Program-made: the position numbers and the translations under genes
Origin: Bacteroidales bacterium
Lineage (GTDB): Bacteria > Bacteroidota > Bacteroidia > Bacteroidales > UBA932
Assembly (NCBI GenBank): GCA_017477465.1
Contig: JAFUVU010000032.1
Location: 23,556 to 87,555 of the forward strand
Direction of reading: 5' to 3'
DNA: 64,000 nucleotides
Notes under the pieces: model-generated
The model's input: only the letters and a program-made list of their open reading frames with translations
What the model was told of the DNA's origin: nothing
Database searches by the model: none
Shown: positions 15,912-24,983 of the stretch, one piece after another
Layout of the letters: each line of letters starts with the position of its first letter
How positions within the stretch are numbered: the first letter of the stretch is position 1

Positions 15912-17318
15912 ATGAAATACTACGATAAGCTAATTTTCGAACTTTCGAAAGAAGGAAGAGTCGGTTATTCCTTGCCTAAGAATCAGTTCCCGGCGGCACC
16001 GGAACTTCCGCTTCAAGTAAAAAGAACATCGGCCCTATGCCTTCCGGAAGTGTCGGAACCGGATGTGGTGCGCCATTATACCAATCTATCGCAGATGAAC
16101 TTCGGCGTTGATACCGGGTTCTATCCGCTTGGGTCATGTACCATGAAGTACAATCCCAAAATCAATGAAGAGATTGCCGCACTGCCCGGTTTCAACGGGC
16201 TGCATCCTCTGATGCATGCCGGTCTCACCAAAGGCGCCCTGAAAGTATATCAGGAAATGAACAAGGCGCTTGCCGCCATTACCGGCATGTACGCTTTCAC
16301 CTTCGACCCTTGCGCCGGTGCACACGGTGAGCTTACCGGCCTGATGATCATGCGCCAGTATCACATGAACAGGGGAGACCTCAAGCGCACCAAGGTTATC
16401 GTTCCGGACAGCGCGCATGGCACCAATCCGGCATCGGCAGCTGTCTGCGGCCTTGAAGTGGTGGAAGTCAAGTCCCTGGAAAACGGCAGAATAGACGTGG
16501 AAGCGCTCAAACCCCTCCTGGACGACAGCGTAGCCGGCATAATGATGACCAATCCCAACACCCTGGGCCTCTTCGAAACGCAGATTAAGACCATCGCCAA
16601 GCTGGTTCATGAAGCGGGCGGCCTTCTGTATTATGACGGCGCCAATATGAATCCTCTCATGGGTGTGGTCCGTCCCGGCGACATGGGCTTTGACATCATG
16701 CACCTTAACCTTCACAAGACTTTCTCCACTCCACACGGAGGTGGCGGTCCCGGTGCAGGTCCTGTAGGTGTGGCAAAGCATCTGGAAGATTGTCTGCCCG
16801 ACATTCGCGTATCCGGCTTCCACGGCAATTTCGGAGTTATCCTGAGAGCCTATGCATACATCCTCATGCTGGGTAAGGATAATTTTAAGAAAGTAGGTCA
16901 GTATTCGGTACTTAGCGCAAATTATATCAAGGAAAGCTTAAAGGACTTGTACAAGCTTCCGATCGAAGGCGTGTGCAAGCATGAGTTTGTCTTTGACGGA
17001 CTTATAAACGACGGTGCCCACGACGATGTCCCGGGTGCCACCACCCTTGATGTAGCCAAACGCCTGCTGGACTACGGTTTCCATGCTCCCACCATTTATT
17101 TCCCGCTTCTGTTCCATCAGGCGCTTATGATAGAACCGACGGAAACGGAAAGCAAAGAAACCATCGACGCCTTCATTGCAGTTATGCGAAAGATTGCGGA
17201 AGAAGCAGCGGCAGATCCTATGCTGCTTCACGACGCGCCGCACAATACGCCTATTTCCAGGCCCGATGAGACTGCGGCAGCCCGTAATCCCATCCTCAAG
17301 TATCAGGATGCGAATTAA
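15912..17318 (+). CDS. gcvPB: Glycine dehydrogenase (decarboxylating) subunit 2
   Basis: The 468-residue partner subunit holds the PLP site: LNLHKTFSTPHGGGGPGAG with Lys269 as the Schiff-base lysine, preceded by the YDGANMNPLMG loop. The N-terminus (VRHYTNLSQMNFGVDTGFYPLGSCTMKYNPKINE) is typical. Glycine is decarboxylated and the aminomethyl group is passed to GcvH. The L protein (dihydrolipoyl dehydrogenase) is not in this window. Confidence 0.97.
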   Translation: MKYYDKLIFELSKEGRVGYSLPKNQFPAAPELPLQVKRTSALCLPEVSEPDVVRHYTNLSQMNFGVDTGFYPLGSCTMKYNPKINEEIAALPGFNGLHPLMHAGLTKGALKVYQEMNKALAAITGMYAFTFDPCAGAHGELTGLMIMRQYHMNRGDLKRTKVIVPDSAHGTNPASAAVCGLEVVEVKSLENGRIDVEALKPLLDDSVAGIMMTNPNTLGLFETQIKTIAKLVHEAGGLLYYDGANMNPLMGVVRPGDMGFDIMHLNLHKTFSTPHGGGGPGAGPVGVAKHLEDCLPDIRVSGFHGNFGVILRAYAYILMLGKDNFKKVGQYSVLSANYIKESLKDLYKLPIEGVCKHEFVFDGLINDGAHDDVPGATTLDVAKRLLDYGFHAPTIYFPLLFHQALMIEPTETESKETIDAFIAVMRKIAEEAAADPMLLHDAPHNTPISRPDETAAARNPILKYQDAN

Positions 17319-17323
17319 TTTGC

Positions 17324-17331
17324 TATCTTTG
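17324..17331 (+). promoter_or_regulatory. -7 promoter box between gcvPB and the SEC-C gene
   Basis: TATCTTTG followed by CA, a frequent Bacteroidota context, ends 8 nt before the ATG at 17340. No -33 TTTG is visible. It would give the SEC-C gene its own transcript with almost no leader. Confidence 0.5.
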
Positions 17332-17339
17332 CACTCCCA

Positions 17340-18572
17340 ATGAAAGAGCGTACCCTTCATACCATCCTGGACGGCTTCCAGAAAATGGAGCTGCAAGACC
17401 TCGGGAATATCCTGGGGAGCAACCTCAGCCCCCGTCTCAGGAAGTCCCAGCTGGTGGATCAGTTAGACACCTACCTGCGCGGTGAGCCGCGCAGGTGGAT
17501 GTCCCATCTGATGGAAAGGGATGTGCGCTTGCTTAAGGACCTGGTGCATGCAGGTCCGGAAAAAATTCAATATCAAGACTTTGCGGACTATCCCTCCCTT
17601 CTGGAAGTGACAGGCCTTATCCAATACGACGACTCGGACGAAAACTACCACAAAGTCTGGATAAGCCGTGAGCTTTACGACATAGTTGCCAAAGACGTCG
17701 AAAAGGTTCTCCACAACGGAGAAAAAAGCGGCCAGTTCGAGCTCGAGCGTATCGGCCTTGGATATTTGAATCTGTACGGCATTTTACCGACGGACAAGTT
17801 CTTGGACCTGATGATGTCCTGGTACGACAAAACCCACAATGGGGATTACCGGGAACTTACAAGAATCCTTCAGCAGAGTCCGCTGGTAAAGTTATACCGT
17901 TACACCGACAATTATGGAGACTACGTCTGCTCTCCATGCGTCGAGAATATAGACGAGATTTACTCCCTCAGGGAATCGCTCAATCAAAAGCGTTTCAAGC
18001 ATTTCCTGATTTCCGACGCCCACGAGGCCGGCTCAGGCGCCCCGTACTTTACCGTAGGCATGAAAACGCCCGAGGGAATGCGTCTTGAGCAGATGTACCG
18101 CCGCCTGGGCTATGAAGGATACGATCTGGTAAAAGCGGAGCACGACACCTGGATGGAGGCTCAATACACAGCCGAGCAGAACGACGCCCTCTTCCAGCCT
18201 CTCGTGGACAGCCCCAGAAGTCCGGATCTGGACAACGAAAGCTGGCTTGCCTGCTGCCAGATAGTAAGCCAATATGCCGACAGCGTCCCCAAGTGGGTAC
18301 TGTGCGGACGCAGCGCCGCGGAAGCCGGACTCTGCAAGGCCGATTGGGAAGCATGGAAAACCCTTCCCGCCCAGGATGAAGCCGCTCAAGCCCAGGACGA
18401 GTATCCGCATTGGAACATGCCGGAACCGACTGTAACAGACGGCTTCGCGGCAGAAATCGGGGAGGAGGCCATCCCTCTTGGCTTTGCAATTCCACATGTA
18501 GCCCCGGACGATCCCTGCCCCTGCGGAAGCGGCCTGCGATACTGTCGTTGCCATGGCAAATTTCTTTCCTGA
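17340..18572 (+). CDS. SEC-C motif protein of unknown function
   Basis: The 410-residue protein ends in a SEC-C zinc motif, PCPCGSGLRYCRCHG (Cys393, Cys395, Cys402, Cys404), the metal-binding tail also found at the end of SecA and YecA-type proteins. The rest is mostly helical, with no domain I recognise; the first 50 residues have a SAP/Rho-N-like feel (LSPRLRKSQLVDQLDTYL). A protein-interaction or chaperone-linked role is plausible for SEC-C proteins but not shown. Its end lies inside the longest reading of trmO (20 nt overlap if trmO starts at 18553). Confidence 0.75.
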   Translation: MKERTLHTILDGFQKMELQDLGNILGSNLSPRLRKSQLVDQLDTYLRGEPRRWMSHLMERDVRLLKDLVHAGPEKIQYQDFADYPSLLEVTGLIQYDDSDENYHKVWISRELYDIVAKDVEKVLHNGEKSGQFELERIGLGYLNLYGILPTDKFLDLMMSWYDKTHNGDYRELTRILQQSPLVKLYRYTDNYGDYVCSPCVENIDEIYSLRESLNQKRFKHFLISDAHEAGSGAPYFTVGMKTPEGMRLEQMYRRLGYEGYDLVKAEHDTWMEAQYTAEQNDALFQPLVDSPRSPDLDNESWLACCQIVSQYADSVPKWVLCGRSAAEAGLCKADWEAWKTLPAQDEAAQAQDEYPHWNMPEPTVTDGFAAEIGEEAIPLGFAIPHVAPDDPCPCGSGLRYCRCHGKFLS

Positions 18573-18573
18573 A

Positions 18574-19242
18574 ATGGATCTCATTTTAAAACCGGTGGCC
18601 CATTATCACGGGCCGTTCGGCTCAAAATTCGGCATTCCAAGGCAAAGTCTGCTTGCAGCAGTCGAAGGACGCATAGTATTTACTCCCGAATTCAGAGTCC
18701 GTGAAGCCCTACGCGGTTTGGACGGCTTCAGTCACTTGTGGCTTATATGGGGCTTTTCGGCGAATCGTGAAACCAAAGGGGAGTGGCAGCCTACAGTACG
18801 CCCGCCCAGGCTGGGTGGTAATACGTCCATCGGCGTATGGGCAACCCGTTCCCCGTACAGGCCCAATCCGCTTGGCCTGTCATGCGTGGAATTAGTACGC
18901 ATCGACGATATGGAACTGATAGTAAAAGGGGCCGACCTTCTGGACGGCACCCCAATCTATGATATCAAGCCGTATATCAAATACGCGGACTCTCACCCGG
19001 ATGCCGACAGCGCTTTTGCCGAAAAAGCACCTGAGCACAAGATGGAAGTTGTCATTCCGGAATCTATTCCCCTAAGTCCGGAGGACAGGGAAATTCTCAC
19101 CGGAATCCTTTCCCTGGATCCAAGACCGGCTTATCAGGACAAGCCCGGCAGGGAATATGGAATTACCTACAAAGGAGAAGACATCCGTTTCAGGGTCGAA
19201 AACGGATGTCTTACAGTTATTTCAAAGGATAAGTTACTTTAA
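18574..19242 (+). CDS. trmO: tRNA (t6A37) N6-methyltransferase TrmO (TsaA/YaeB family)
   Basis: About 222 residues with the UPF0066/TrmO beta-barrel motifs GPFGSKFGIPRQSLL, GLDGFSHLWLIWGFSAN, RPPRLGGNTSIGVWATRSPYRPNPLGLS and DGTPIYDIKPYIKYADSHPDA. TrmO methylates threonylcarbamoyladenosine at tRNA position 37 using SAM. I chose the ATG at 18574, right after the SEC-C stop, because MDLILKPVAHYHGPF matches how homologues begin. An ATG at 18553 would add seven residues and overlap the SEC-C gene. The 3' end overlaps the convergent AraC gene by 9 nt. Confidence 0.93.
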   Translation: MDLILKPVAHYHGPFGSKFGIPRQSLLAAVEGRIVFTPEFRVREALRGLDGFSHLWLIWGFSANRETKGEWQPTVRPPRLGGNTSIGVWATRSPYRPNPLGLSCVELVRIDDMELIVKGADLLDGTPIYDIKPYIKYADSHPDADSAFAEKAPEHKMEVVIPESIPLSPEDREILTGILSLDPRPAYQDKPGREYGITYKGEDIRFRVENGCLTVISKDKLL

Positions 19243-19986
19243 ATTGCGGTACTGGCTCGGAGTCATGCCGGTCTTCTTTTTGAAAAAGCGGGAGAAGTAG
19301 GACTGGTCTTCCAGCCCCGTCTTTTCTGCTATCTCAGAGATAGGGACGGCCGGGTCTTTAAGCAATTGTTTGGCAAGATTCAGGCGGGCTATTTCTATCC
19401 AATCAATGGCTGTGCGGTGGGTGTGGTTCTTAACGGTTTTGTTTAAGTAGTTAGCCGTAACATTCAGTTTTGCAGCATATTCTGATACTGGGAGCGGGAC
19501 AGCCTCTCTGTCAAATACCAGCTGCAGGAATTTTTCCGGTATTGCAGCTACGCGGTTATTGGTGCGAATCTGACTCAGGAGCAGATCCATACCGCTTTGC
19601 AGGAATTGTTTATCCTTGTCCTGGCATGCTATGAGCATACGGTTCATCAGAGCTCCTACAAAAACTGCGTCGTCGAACCAGAAACTCTGCTGTACGGGCT
19701 GCTGCGAACGAAGTACTGGGTATGAAACGTCTTTGAGGAAATCCAGGCAGAAATAGCCGTCGAATCCCTTGCAGGCTTTGAAATGGCGTATAAGTATAGT
19801 GCTGTTCTCCGGGACTAAGATAAACTGCCCGGCGGTGATCAGGAAGCTCTTCTGATCAACTTCCACCAGCACTTCGCCTTCCATTAGGAAAGCAAAGGTG
19901 TATGCAGCAATCTTGTGAGGAATCACCTGCTGCGTTACTTCAAATCCATCGACATTGATTGGACGTACGTTAATAAGAGGTTTCAT
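19234..19986 (-). CDS. AraC-family transcriptional regulator
   Basis: A 250-residue regulator with an N-terminal cupin-like sensing domain (MEGEVLVEVDQKSFLITAGQFILVPENST) and a C-terminal double helix-turn-helix: AAKLNVTANYLNKTVKNHTHRTAIDWIEIARLNLAKQLL, then ISEIAEKTGLEDQSYFSRFFKKKTGMTPSQYR, the classic AraC signature. It starts 4 nt after the DUF5686 gene stop, so it is probably expressed with that outer-membrane protein. Its ligand and targets cannot be told from the sequence. Confidence 0.92.
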   Translation of the reverse strand: MKPLINVRPINVDGFEVTQQVIPHKIAAYTFAFLMEGEVLVEVDQKSFLITAGQFILVPENSTILIRHFKACKGFDGYFCLDFLKDVSYPVLRSQQPVQQSFWFDDAVFVGALMNRMLIACQDKDKQFLQSGMDLLLSQIRTNNRVAAIPEKFLQLVFDREAVPLPVSEYAAKLNVTANYLNKTVKNHTHRTAIDWIEIARLNLAKQLLKDPAVPISEIAEKTGLEDQSYFSRFFKKKTGMTPSQYRNLK

Positions 19987-19990
19987 AGTT

Positions 19991-22465
19991 TTAGAATTCT
20001 ACATCAATTCCTATATTGATACTGAGGTTTTTATTCTTTTCGGGCCGTCTGTGGGTTACGCGCCAGAAACAGTCCACTCTAAGGACTCTCAGAATGTTGG
20101 AAAGCCCTACTCCAAGTTCCACATAAGGTTTTTCCAGGGCACTGGTCTCCGGCAAAAGCTGCACAGGCGCATTCTCCCTGTTGGCAGGGGAAATTGTGCC
20201 CCAGGCGAAACGTGCCGTAACGACTTCTCTGAGATCGAGTTTTTTAATCAGGGGAATCTTTCCCAGGAAGAAGCCGTTGAAATTGTGCTCATAGTAACCA
20301 GCGATCCAGCGGTCCGATGCGAACTCGTAATAGTTCATGCAGGAGAAGGCGGTGCGGTCCATGAAGAAGGTTTGGTTTCCTTCATGCAGCTTTAGCAAAG
20401 GATAAGGCACGCTGCCCCAGATGGCACCTCCTTCCAAATAAAGGCGGGCAAAGCCGATGGCTGTGGAAGGAATTTTCCAAACCAGGTTTGCATCGGTTTT
20501 TATGTAAGGGACGGCGTCCGCTTCTATTCCGGGAATGCCTGCGGTAAAATTAAGTGTGAGAACCGGATATTTAGTGAATAAGTATGTCTTCTTGAAGTAG
20601 TTACGGTTTACCCTTTCGTCTTTTGAGAGGCGTACGCCAAGGTGCAGCTCATGAGTGGAGAAACTGTCCATCATGCTGTCATCGGCCCTTTTCAGATATA
20701 CGTTGTCGTTGCCCCAGAGGCGCGAACTGGTCCACTCAAGCTCTGTATTCACGGAAGGGGAGAACTCGTGCTCATAGAGAATGTCCAGGGAGCGGAGCAT
20801 GCTTTGCCGATTGGCGTGCGAGCGTGCCAGTATCGATGAAATGGTATTCTGCGCAGTAAATACGCCCTTGCCGCTGCCCAGCTGCGTAAAGTCTTTCTTG
20901 AAGCTTACGGTGAGCTTTCGGGTCTTCTCGCGGTTGAACATATATTCGGCCGTCAGTTCCCATTTGGGCATCCTGTCCTTGAAGCCGTAGGCGATATAGC
21001 CTCCGAGGCGCAGCTTTTTGGAAAACTCCTTTATCGTCCTGCCGCCGGCCATCAGTCTTAGGCCTTCCACGTCGTTGAAGACTATCGCGCGGGCTACCCT
21101 GCCAAACTCTACGCCCCAAGGCTTTACTTCATAATAACCGCCGAAAAGCGGCCTCATGATTCCGTAGGTCCATTTATAAACCGGCGTATCCTTTACATCG
21201 TCCACCATGTCGTAGATGCCCTGTTCGCGTTCACTGAGCGCGTATGGCCTGGCCTGCTGCCAATAGGCTTCGTCTCCCTGAACGACATCGTGCATCACGA
21301 CGGCTGCATCGGAGGACAGCACATCGGGATCTGTGACTTTTTCAAATTTGGGGTAGTCGTAGGATATGTTTCTGTGCCCGAGGAAGGAGATAATCCTTGA
21401 ATTGTCGCTCACTGAGATGGAAAAGTCGATGAAAAGACGCTCCTCGCCGTAGAACCAGCGCCCGTTTTCCAGGCGGCGGTTGGTCACGTCTATATTGATG
21501 TGCCGAATCCAGTTGACGTTGGAATTGGGCGACAGCGACACGTGCACAGAGCGGATGCCGAAATCTTCGGCGTCTATTTGCATTTCTCCGTCCAGGGTGG
21601 GGGAAGTTACCAGCTTTTTGGGATGGAAGCGGAGTACGTATGTTTTGCGCCCTTCGACATTGAGGCTGTCAACAAGGAAGTAGTTGTAGAAAATGTGAGA
21701 AGCCGATGCCGCCGGGTTGGGGATTTCAAGGTTAAAAACGCCGATGCTGCCTTTGTAGAAGTTGGTTTTGAGAAGATAGGCACCCGTGAACTGCCGGAAG
21801 AAGTTGTCTTCTTCCAGGCCTGAAATGCGGCTTGCGCGCATGACTTCCCGGTTGAAGCGGGGATCCTCCGAGTGGTAAACGTCGGTCACGTTTTCCGAAA
21901 TCAGGGCAGGAAAATACGGCTTGCCGGTTATGGCCGATGTGTCGGCATATTGCTTTACGAAGCCTACGCTCTTTTTAAGCGGTCCCCAATCCAGGACTTC
22001 CTCCAGGTTGGTGACGTCGAATTCCATCTTGGAATATAGGCGCGAGTTCCAGTCCGGGGCGTTGTCCGGATCGTTTTCCGCGCGCTTTCTGTCAAGCTTG
22101 GCAAGTATGGAACGGATATAGCGGTTGTCTGGCTTGACAAGCGCCGCATTCAGCTGTTTGGGGTCCGGCCTTAGGGAGAAATTAATCTCGGAGAAGGAAC
22201 CTTTCTGCACAGGATATGAAAGGCTTTCGTATCCTATGAGCTGGGCGGTGAGGACAGTAGCTTCCGCCGACCTTGTCTCCAGGCTGAACTTGCCGTCCAT
22301 ATCCGTAGAAATGCCGATTGTGGTTCCGTCGAAATAGACGCCGACAAAGGGGAGAGGCTCTCCGGTTTCCGCATCTTTTACAATGCCTCTGACGCGGGTG
22401 CTTTGTGCAGCCGCGGACATTACATGCAGAAGAAGCAGGAATATGAGCCAGAACCTTGTCTTCAT
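19991..22465 (-). CDS. DUF5686 outer-membrane protein with carboxypeptidase-regulatory-like domain
   Basis: An 824-residue protein with a signal peptide (WLIFLLLLHVMSAAAQ), a CarboxypepD_reg-like beta-sandwich at about 24-110 (VRGIVKDAETGEPLPFVGVYFDGTTIGISTDMDGKF), a central DUF5686 part (DNRYIRSILAKLDRKR) and a long C-terminal barrel-like region ending in an aromatic residue (IGIDVEF). These proteins look like TonB-receptor relatives without a plug, and their role is not known. A complete promoter (TTTG, 19 nt, TACCTTTG) ends 4 nt before the ATG. The AraC gene follows by 4 nt. Confidence 0.88.
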   Translation of the reverse strand: MKTRFWLIFLLLLHVMSAAAQSTRVRGIVKDAETGEPLPFVGVYFDGTTIGISTDMDGKFSLETRSAEATVLTAQLIGYESLSYPVQKGSFSEINFSLRPDPKQLNAALVKPDNRYIRSILAKLDRKRAENDPDNAPDWNSRLYSKMEFDVTNLEEVLDWGPLKKSVGFVKQYADTSAITGKPYFPALISENVTDVYHSEDPRFNREVMRASRISGLEEDNFFRQFTGAYLLKTNFYKGSIGVFNLEIPNPAASASHIFYNYFLVDSLNVEGRKTYVLRFHPKKLVTSPTLDGEMQIDAEDFGIRSVHVSLSPNSNVNWIRHINIDVTNRRLENGRWFYGEERLFIDFSISVSDNSRIISFLGHRNISYDYPKFEKVTDPDVLSSDAAVVMHDVVQGDEAYWQQARPYALSEREQGIYDMVDDVKDTPVYKWTYGIMRPLFGGYYEVKPWGVEFGRVARAIVFNDVEGLRLMAGGRTIKEFSKKLRLGGYIAYGFKDRMPKWELTAEYMFNREKTRKLTVSFKKDFTQLGSGKGVFTAQNTISSILARSHANRQSMLRSLDILYEHEFSPSVNTELEWTSSRLWGNDNVYLKRADDSMMDSFSTHELHLGVRLSKDERVNRNYFKKTYLFTKYPVLTLNFTAGIPGIEADAVPYIKTDANLVWKIPSTAIGFARLYLEGGAIWGSVPYPLLKLHEGNQTFFMDRTAFSCMNYYEFASDRWIAGYYEHNFNGFFLGKIPLIKKLDLREVVTARFAWGTISPANRENAPVQLLPETSALEKPYVELGVGLSNILRVLRVDCFWRVTHRRPEKNKNLSINIGIDVEF

Positions 22466-22469
22466 TCAA

Positions 22470-22500
22470 CAAAGGTAAGGCTTTTTGTTAAAAATACAAA
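22470..22500 (-). promoter_or_regulatory. Full promoter of the DUF5686 gene, ending 4 nt before the ATG
   Basis: On the minus strand TTTG (22500-22497), a 19-nt spacer and TACCTTTG (22477-22470) fit the Bacteroidota consensus. The box ends 4 nt before the ATG at 22465, so the predicted transcript is leaderless. The -33 part lies in the last codons of the SDR gene. Confidence 0.65.
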
Positions 22501-23297
22501 GCCCTGACGATAGCCAGCTTTAGTTTTTCAGGACATATACGTACTGCAAAACCTACTAATTTGTAGTCCAGGCGCGGGATGACGCGCGCTTTCATGTGCC
22601 TGCGCCTGAGCTGCCTCAGAATGACCTTGCCGATAACCTCCGGACGCATTCCGTTCTTCTCGTCATGCTCTATCTTTGCCAGGTTGCGCTTTATGCTTTC
22701 TTTGTAGGGCGAAGACTCGTCCAATGCAGCCTTGTTCAGATGCCTGGCCTGGGTGAATCCGGTTGATACATCCCCTGGCAAAATGCTGCAGCATTCGATG
22801 CCGCTACCCATAAGCTCCATGGACAGGGTCTCGGTCAGTCTAAGAAGGGCCGATTTGGCCGCAACGTACAATCCTTGATAAGGCAATTCCAGGATGGCCA
22901 TTACCGATGTGACCGTTATAATGCGACCATAGCCTTGGCGACGGAATGTCGGCAGGCAGGCTTCGATAGTTTTCAGGGAGCCGAAGAAGGTGGTTTCCAG
23001 CTGCGCACGGGCCTCTTCCTCAAGCGTTCCTTCAATCGGCCCGTAAACGCCGTTTCCGGCATTGCAGATGACGGCGTCAAGATGCCCTTCGCGGGCGACG
23101 ATATCGGCAACTGCCGCTTCTGTCATGGCTTGGTCGTTGACGTCCAGCTTTATAGGGATGACACCTTCGCATGGCGTCTCTACGGTGCCTCTGCGGCTGC
23201 CAGCATATACCTTTATGCCGGCCGATGCCAATATACGGGCAGTTGCAGCGCCGATTCCGCTGCTTCCTCCGGTCAGGAGAACTGTCTTTACTTCCAT
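22488..23297 (-). CDS. SDR-family oxidoreductase
   Basis: At 269 residues, a classical short-chain dehydrogenase: TGGSSGIG nucleotide loop (about 10-17), CNAGNGVYG, catalytic Ser in TVTSVMA and the YVAAK motif (Y-x3-K). The C-terminal part (LRRRHMKARVIPRLDYKLVGFAVRICPEKL) resembles SDRs acting on lipids or sterol-like substrates. It overlaps the upstream acyltransferase by 10 nt, which supports a joint role in lipid metabolism; the substrate is unknown. Confidence 0.88.
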   Translation of the reverse strand: MEVKTVLLTGGSSGIGAATARILASAGIKVYAGSRRGTVETPCEGVIPIKLDVNDQAMTEAAVADIVAREGHLDAVICNAGNGVYGPIEGTLEEEARAQLETTFFGSLKTIEACLPTFRRQGYGRIITVTSVMAILELPYQGLYVAAKSALLRLTETLSMELMGSGIECCSILPGDVSTGFTQARHLNKAALDESSPYKESIKRNLAKIEHDEKNGMRPEVIGKVILRQLRRRHMKARVIPRLDYKLVGFAVRICPEKLKLAIVRALYF

Positions 23298-24145
23298 AAC
23301 TCCGATCTTTTAATAAAGTGGTCCGGCATCGGCATATCGTAAACGCTTTTGCGCAGAAATGACTTGAATTCCTCTTCCGGGACCGCGTCCTGCTCCTCCA
23401 CGCTGATTACCTGGCCGATTCCCATCCGGTGAACGCTGCCTTTTTTGTTGTGCACCTCGTGGAAGAGACGCACAAAGCGTATCCTGTAATCGATGAGGCC
23501 GAGCAGATAATAGAACATGGAGTTCCTGTCGAAAAAGCGGATGGGGACTATCGGGACGCGGGCTTTGCGGATAAGGCGTATCGCCGCATCCTGCCAATCC
23601 CTTTCGCTGATAGTCCATCCTTCGCGGGGCTTGAGATCGGCCACGGCGCCGGAGGGGAAAATTGCAAGCGGCTCGCCGTTACGCAGCTGCAGAAGGGCGT
23701 TTTTTACGCCGTTGATGCTGGTGCTGGTGGTATCGTGGGACTTTACCGTTGGATTGACCGAGATGAAGTTGGGGGCGAGTCCACGGATGTACATAAGCAT
23801 CTGATTCACCATTACCTTCACCTGTGGGCGCACATGGCCGATGACATCCACGAGGCAAATCCCGTCGATATGTCCGTAAACGTGGTTCGCTATCACGATG
23901 AACGGGCCATCCGGAAATTGAAGGCGCTCCGGATTTCCTATAAGGAAGTCTATGCCTATCTGGTCGATGATGCCTTTGGCAAAATCGGGCCCGGGGGCAA
24001 TTCCGGCCTTGTCCACGGCGTCGTGGATTTGGTTTACATAGCGGATCCCCGTTACTCGTAGGGCAAGCTTGTAAAGAATACGGCCCAGTTTACCCTTGAA
24101 CAGGGGAGAGAGTTCGGCGGCCTGCTCCGCGCTTAGGACAAGCAT
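23288..24145 (-). CDS. Lysophospholipid acyltransferase-like protein (hemolysin/OlsA-GlsA type)
   Basis: A 285-residue acyltransferase with NHVYGHIDGI, corresponding to the NHPLGGLDG block of hemolysin-type acyltransferases (H-x5-D rather than the PlsC H-x4-D), and IFPSGAVADLK as the second conserved block (FPSG). Such enzymes O-acylate lyso-lipids, including the second step of ornithine or glycine lipid synthesis. An N-acyltransferase-like GNAT lies at 25692-26666, so a glycine-lipid pair is possible. It follows the CDP-alcohol transferase by 6 nt and overlaps the SDR gene. Confidence 0.82.
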   Translation of the reverse strand: MLVLSAEQAAELSPLFKGKLGRILYKLALRVTGIRYVNQIHDAVDKAGIAPGPDFAKGIIDQIGIDFLIGNPERLQFPDGPFIVIANHVYGHIDGICLVDVIGHVRPQVKVMVNQMLMYIRGLAPNFISVNPTVKSHDTTSTSINGVKNALLQLRNGEPLAIFPSGAVADLKPREGWTISERDWQDAAIRLIRKARVPIVPIRFFDRNSMFYYLLGLIDYRIRFVRLFHEVHNKKGSVHRMGIGQVISVEEQDAVPEEEFKSFLRKSVYDMPMPDHFIKRSELWK

Positions 24146-24151
24146 GACTTT

Positions 24152-24862
24152 TTATTCTTCTTTTTTCTTGAGAGGGTCTATCTTGGAGTAATACTTGGCG
24201 TCTTTGAAGAAGCCGATGAGATAGAAGATGAAAATAAGCAGCGCAATGGCAACGGCGAAGTAGTCAAACAGGCCGACCATGAAATTGTTGTTGAAGAGGG
24301 TGATGGGGCGCTTCCACTCGCTCAGCCATGGAATATACATGAAGCAGATGTTGATCAGAAGCAGGATTACCCTGAATTCGGTGGGTCCAAGACCGCCGTA
24401 AGTGAGGCGCATTTCACCTTTCAGGTGGCAGTCTATGTAAACGTAGATGCTGATCATGAAATAAGCCACCAGAGCCAGCATGGCGAAGGACATATTGATC
24501 AGCGGACTGCATCCTACGCCGATGAACATGATGGTTTCGTTGATTACATCGACATTGTGGTCGATGAAAAAACCGTAGGTTTTGCGCTGGGTGCCGCGGA
24601 CGCGGGCCAGGCTGCCGTCCAGAGAGTCTCCGAACCAGTTGAGGAACAGTCCGAAGCAGGAGAGCCACATCCACTTGAGGTTCAAGTTGGAAAGGGCGTA
24701 ACCGAGGGCCATGATGAGTGACCCGAGGAAGCCCACGAATGTGAGCATATCGGAATTGACCCAGGCGGGCATTCTTTCAGCCAGCCATACAAGGACTTTC
24801 TTTTCGTATGGATTCAGGATGGATGTCTGAATCCTCTGGGCTTGTTTTCTTTCTTCGTCCAT
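24152..24862 (-). CDS. CDP-alcohol phosphatidyltransferase family protein
   Basis: This 236-residue membrane enzyme has the CDP-OH-P signature across residues 79-105: D79-x2-D82-G83-x2-A86-R87, then G97-x3-D101-x3-D105. The spacing between AR and G is 9, within known variation. About six membrane helices are predicted. It transfers a phosphatidyl group from CDP-diacylglycerol to an alcohol; the alcohol (glycerol phosphate, serine, inositol phosphate) cannot be read from sequence. It heads a three-gene lipid operon with the acyltransferase and SDR. Confidence 0.9.
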   Translation of the reverse strand: MDEERKQAQRIQTSILNPYEKKVLVWLAERMPAWVNSDMLTFVGFLGSLIMALGYALSNLNLKWMWLSCFGLFLNWFGDSLDGSLARVRGTQRKTYGFFIDHNVDVINETIMFIGVGCSPLINMSFAMLALVAYFMISIYVYIDCHLKGEMRLTYGGLGPTEFRVILLLINICFMYIPWLSEWKRPITLFNNNFMVGLFDYFAVAIALLIFIFYLIGFFKDAKYYSKIDPLKKKEE

Positions 24863-24889
24863 TATGGGATACGATTTAGGTTTAACCTA

Positions 24890-24897
24890 CAAAAGTA
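24890..24897 (-). promoter_or_regulatory. -7 promoter box for the lipid operon
   Basis: TACTTTTG on the minus strand, ending 27 nt before the ATG at 24862. No clear -33 partner. Confidence 0.45.
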
Positions 24898-24971
24898 GCA
24901 ATTATTTCCCGTACCTTGATAATAAAACGTCTTAAATGGCAGAAAATAGAGCGTTTTTGTACAAAAAATCG

Positions 24972-24979
24972 TATATTTA
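24972..24979 (+). promoter_or_regulatory. Near-consensus -7 box 4 nt before the DUF5715 ATG
   Basis: TATATTTA differs from TAnnTTTG only in the last base and ends 4 nt before the ATG at 24984. There is no TTTG at the usual spacing, so this is weaker than the other close-set promoters. Confidence 0.35.
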
Positions 24980-24983
24980 CACT

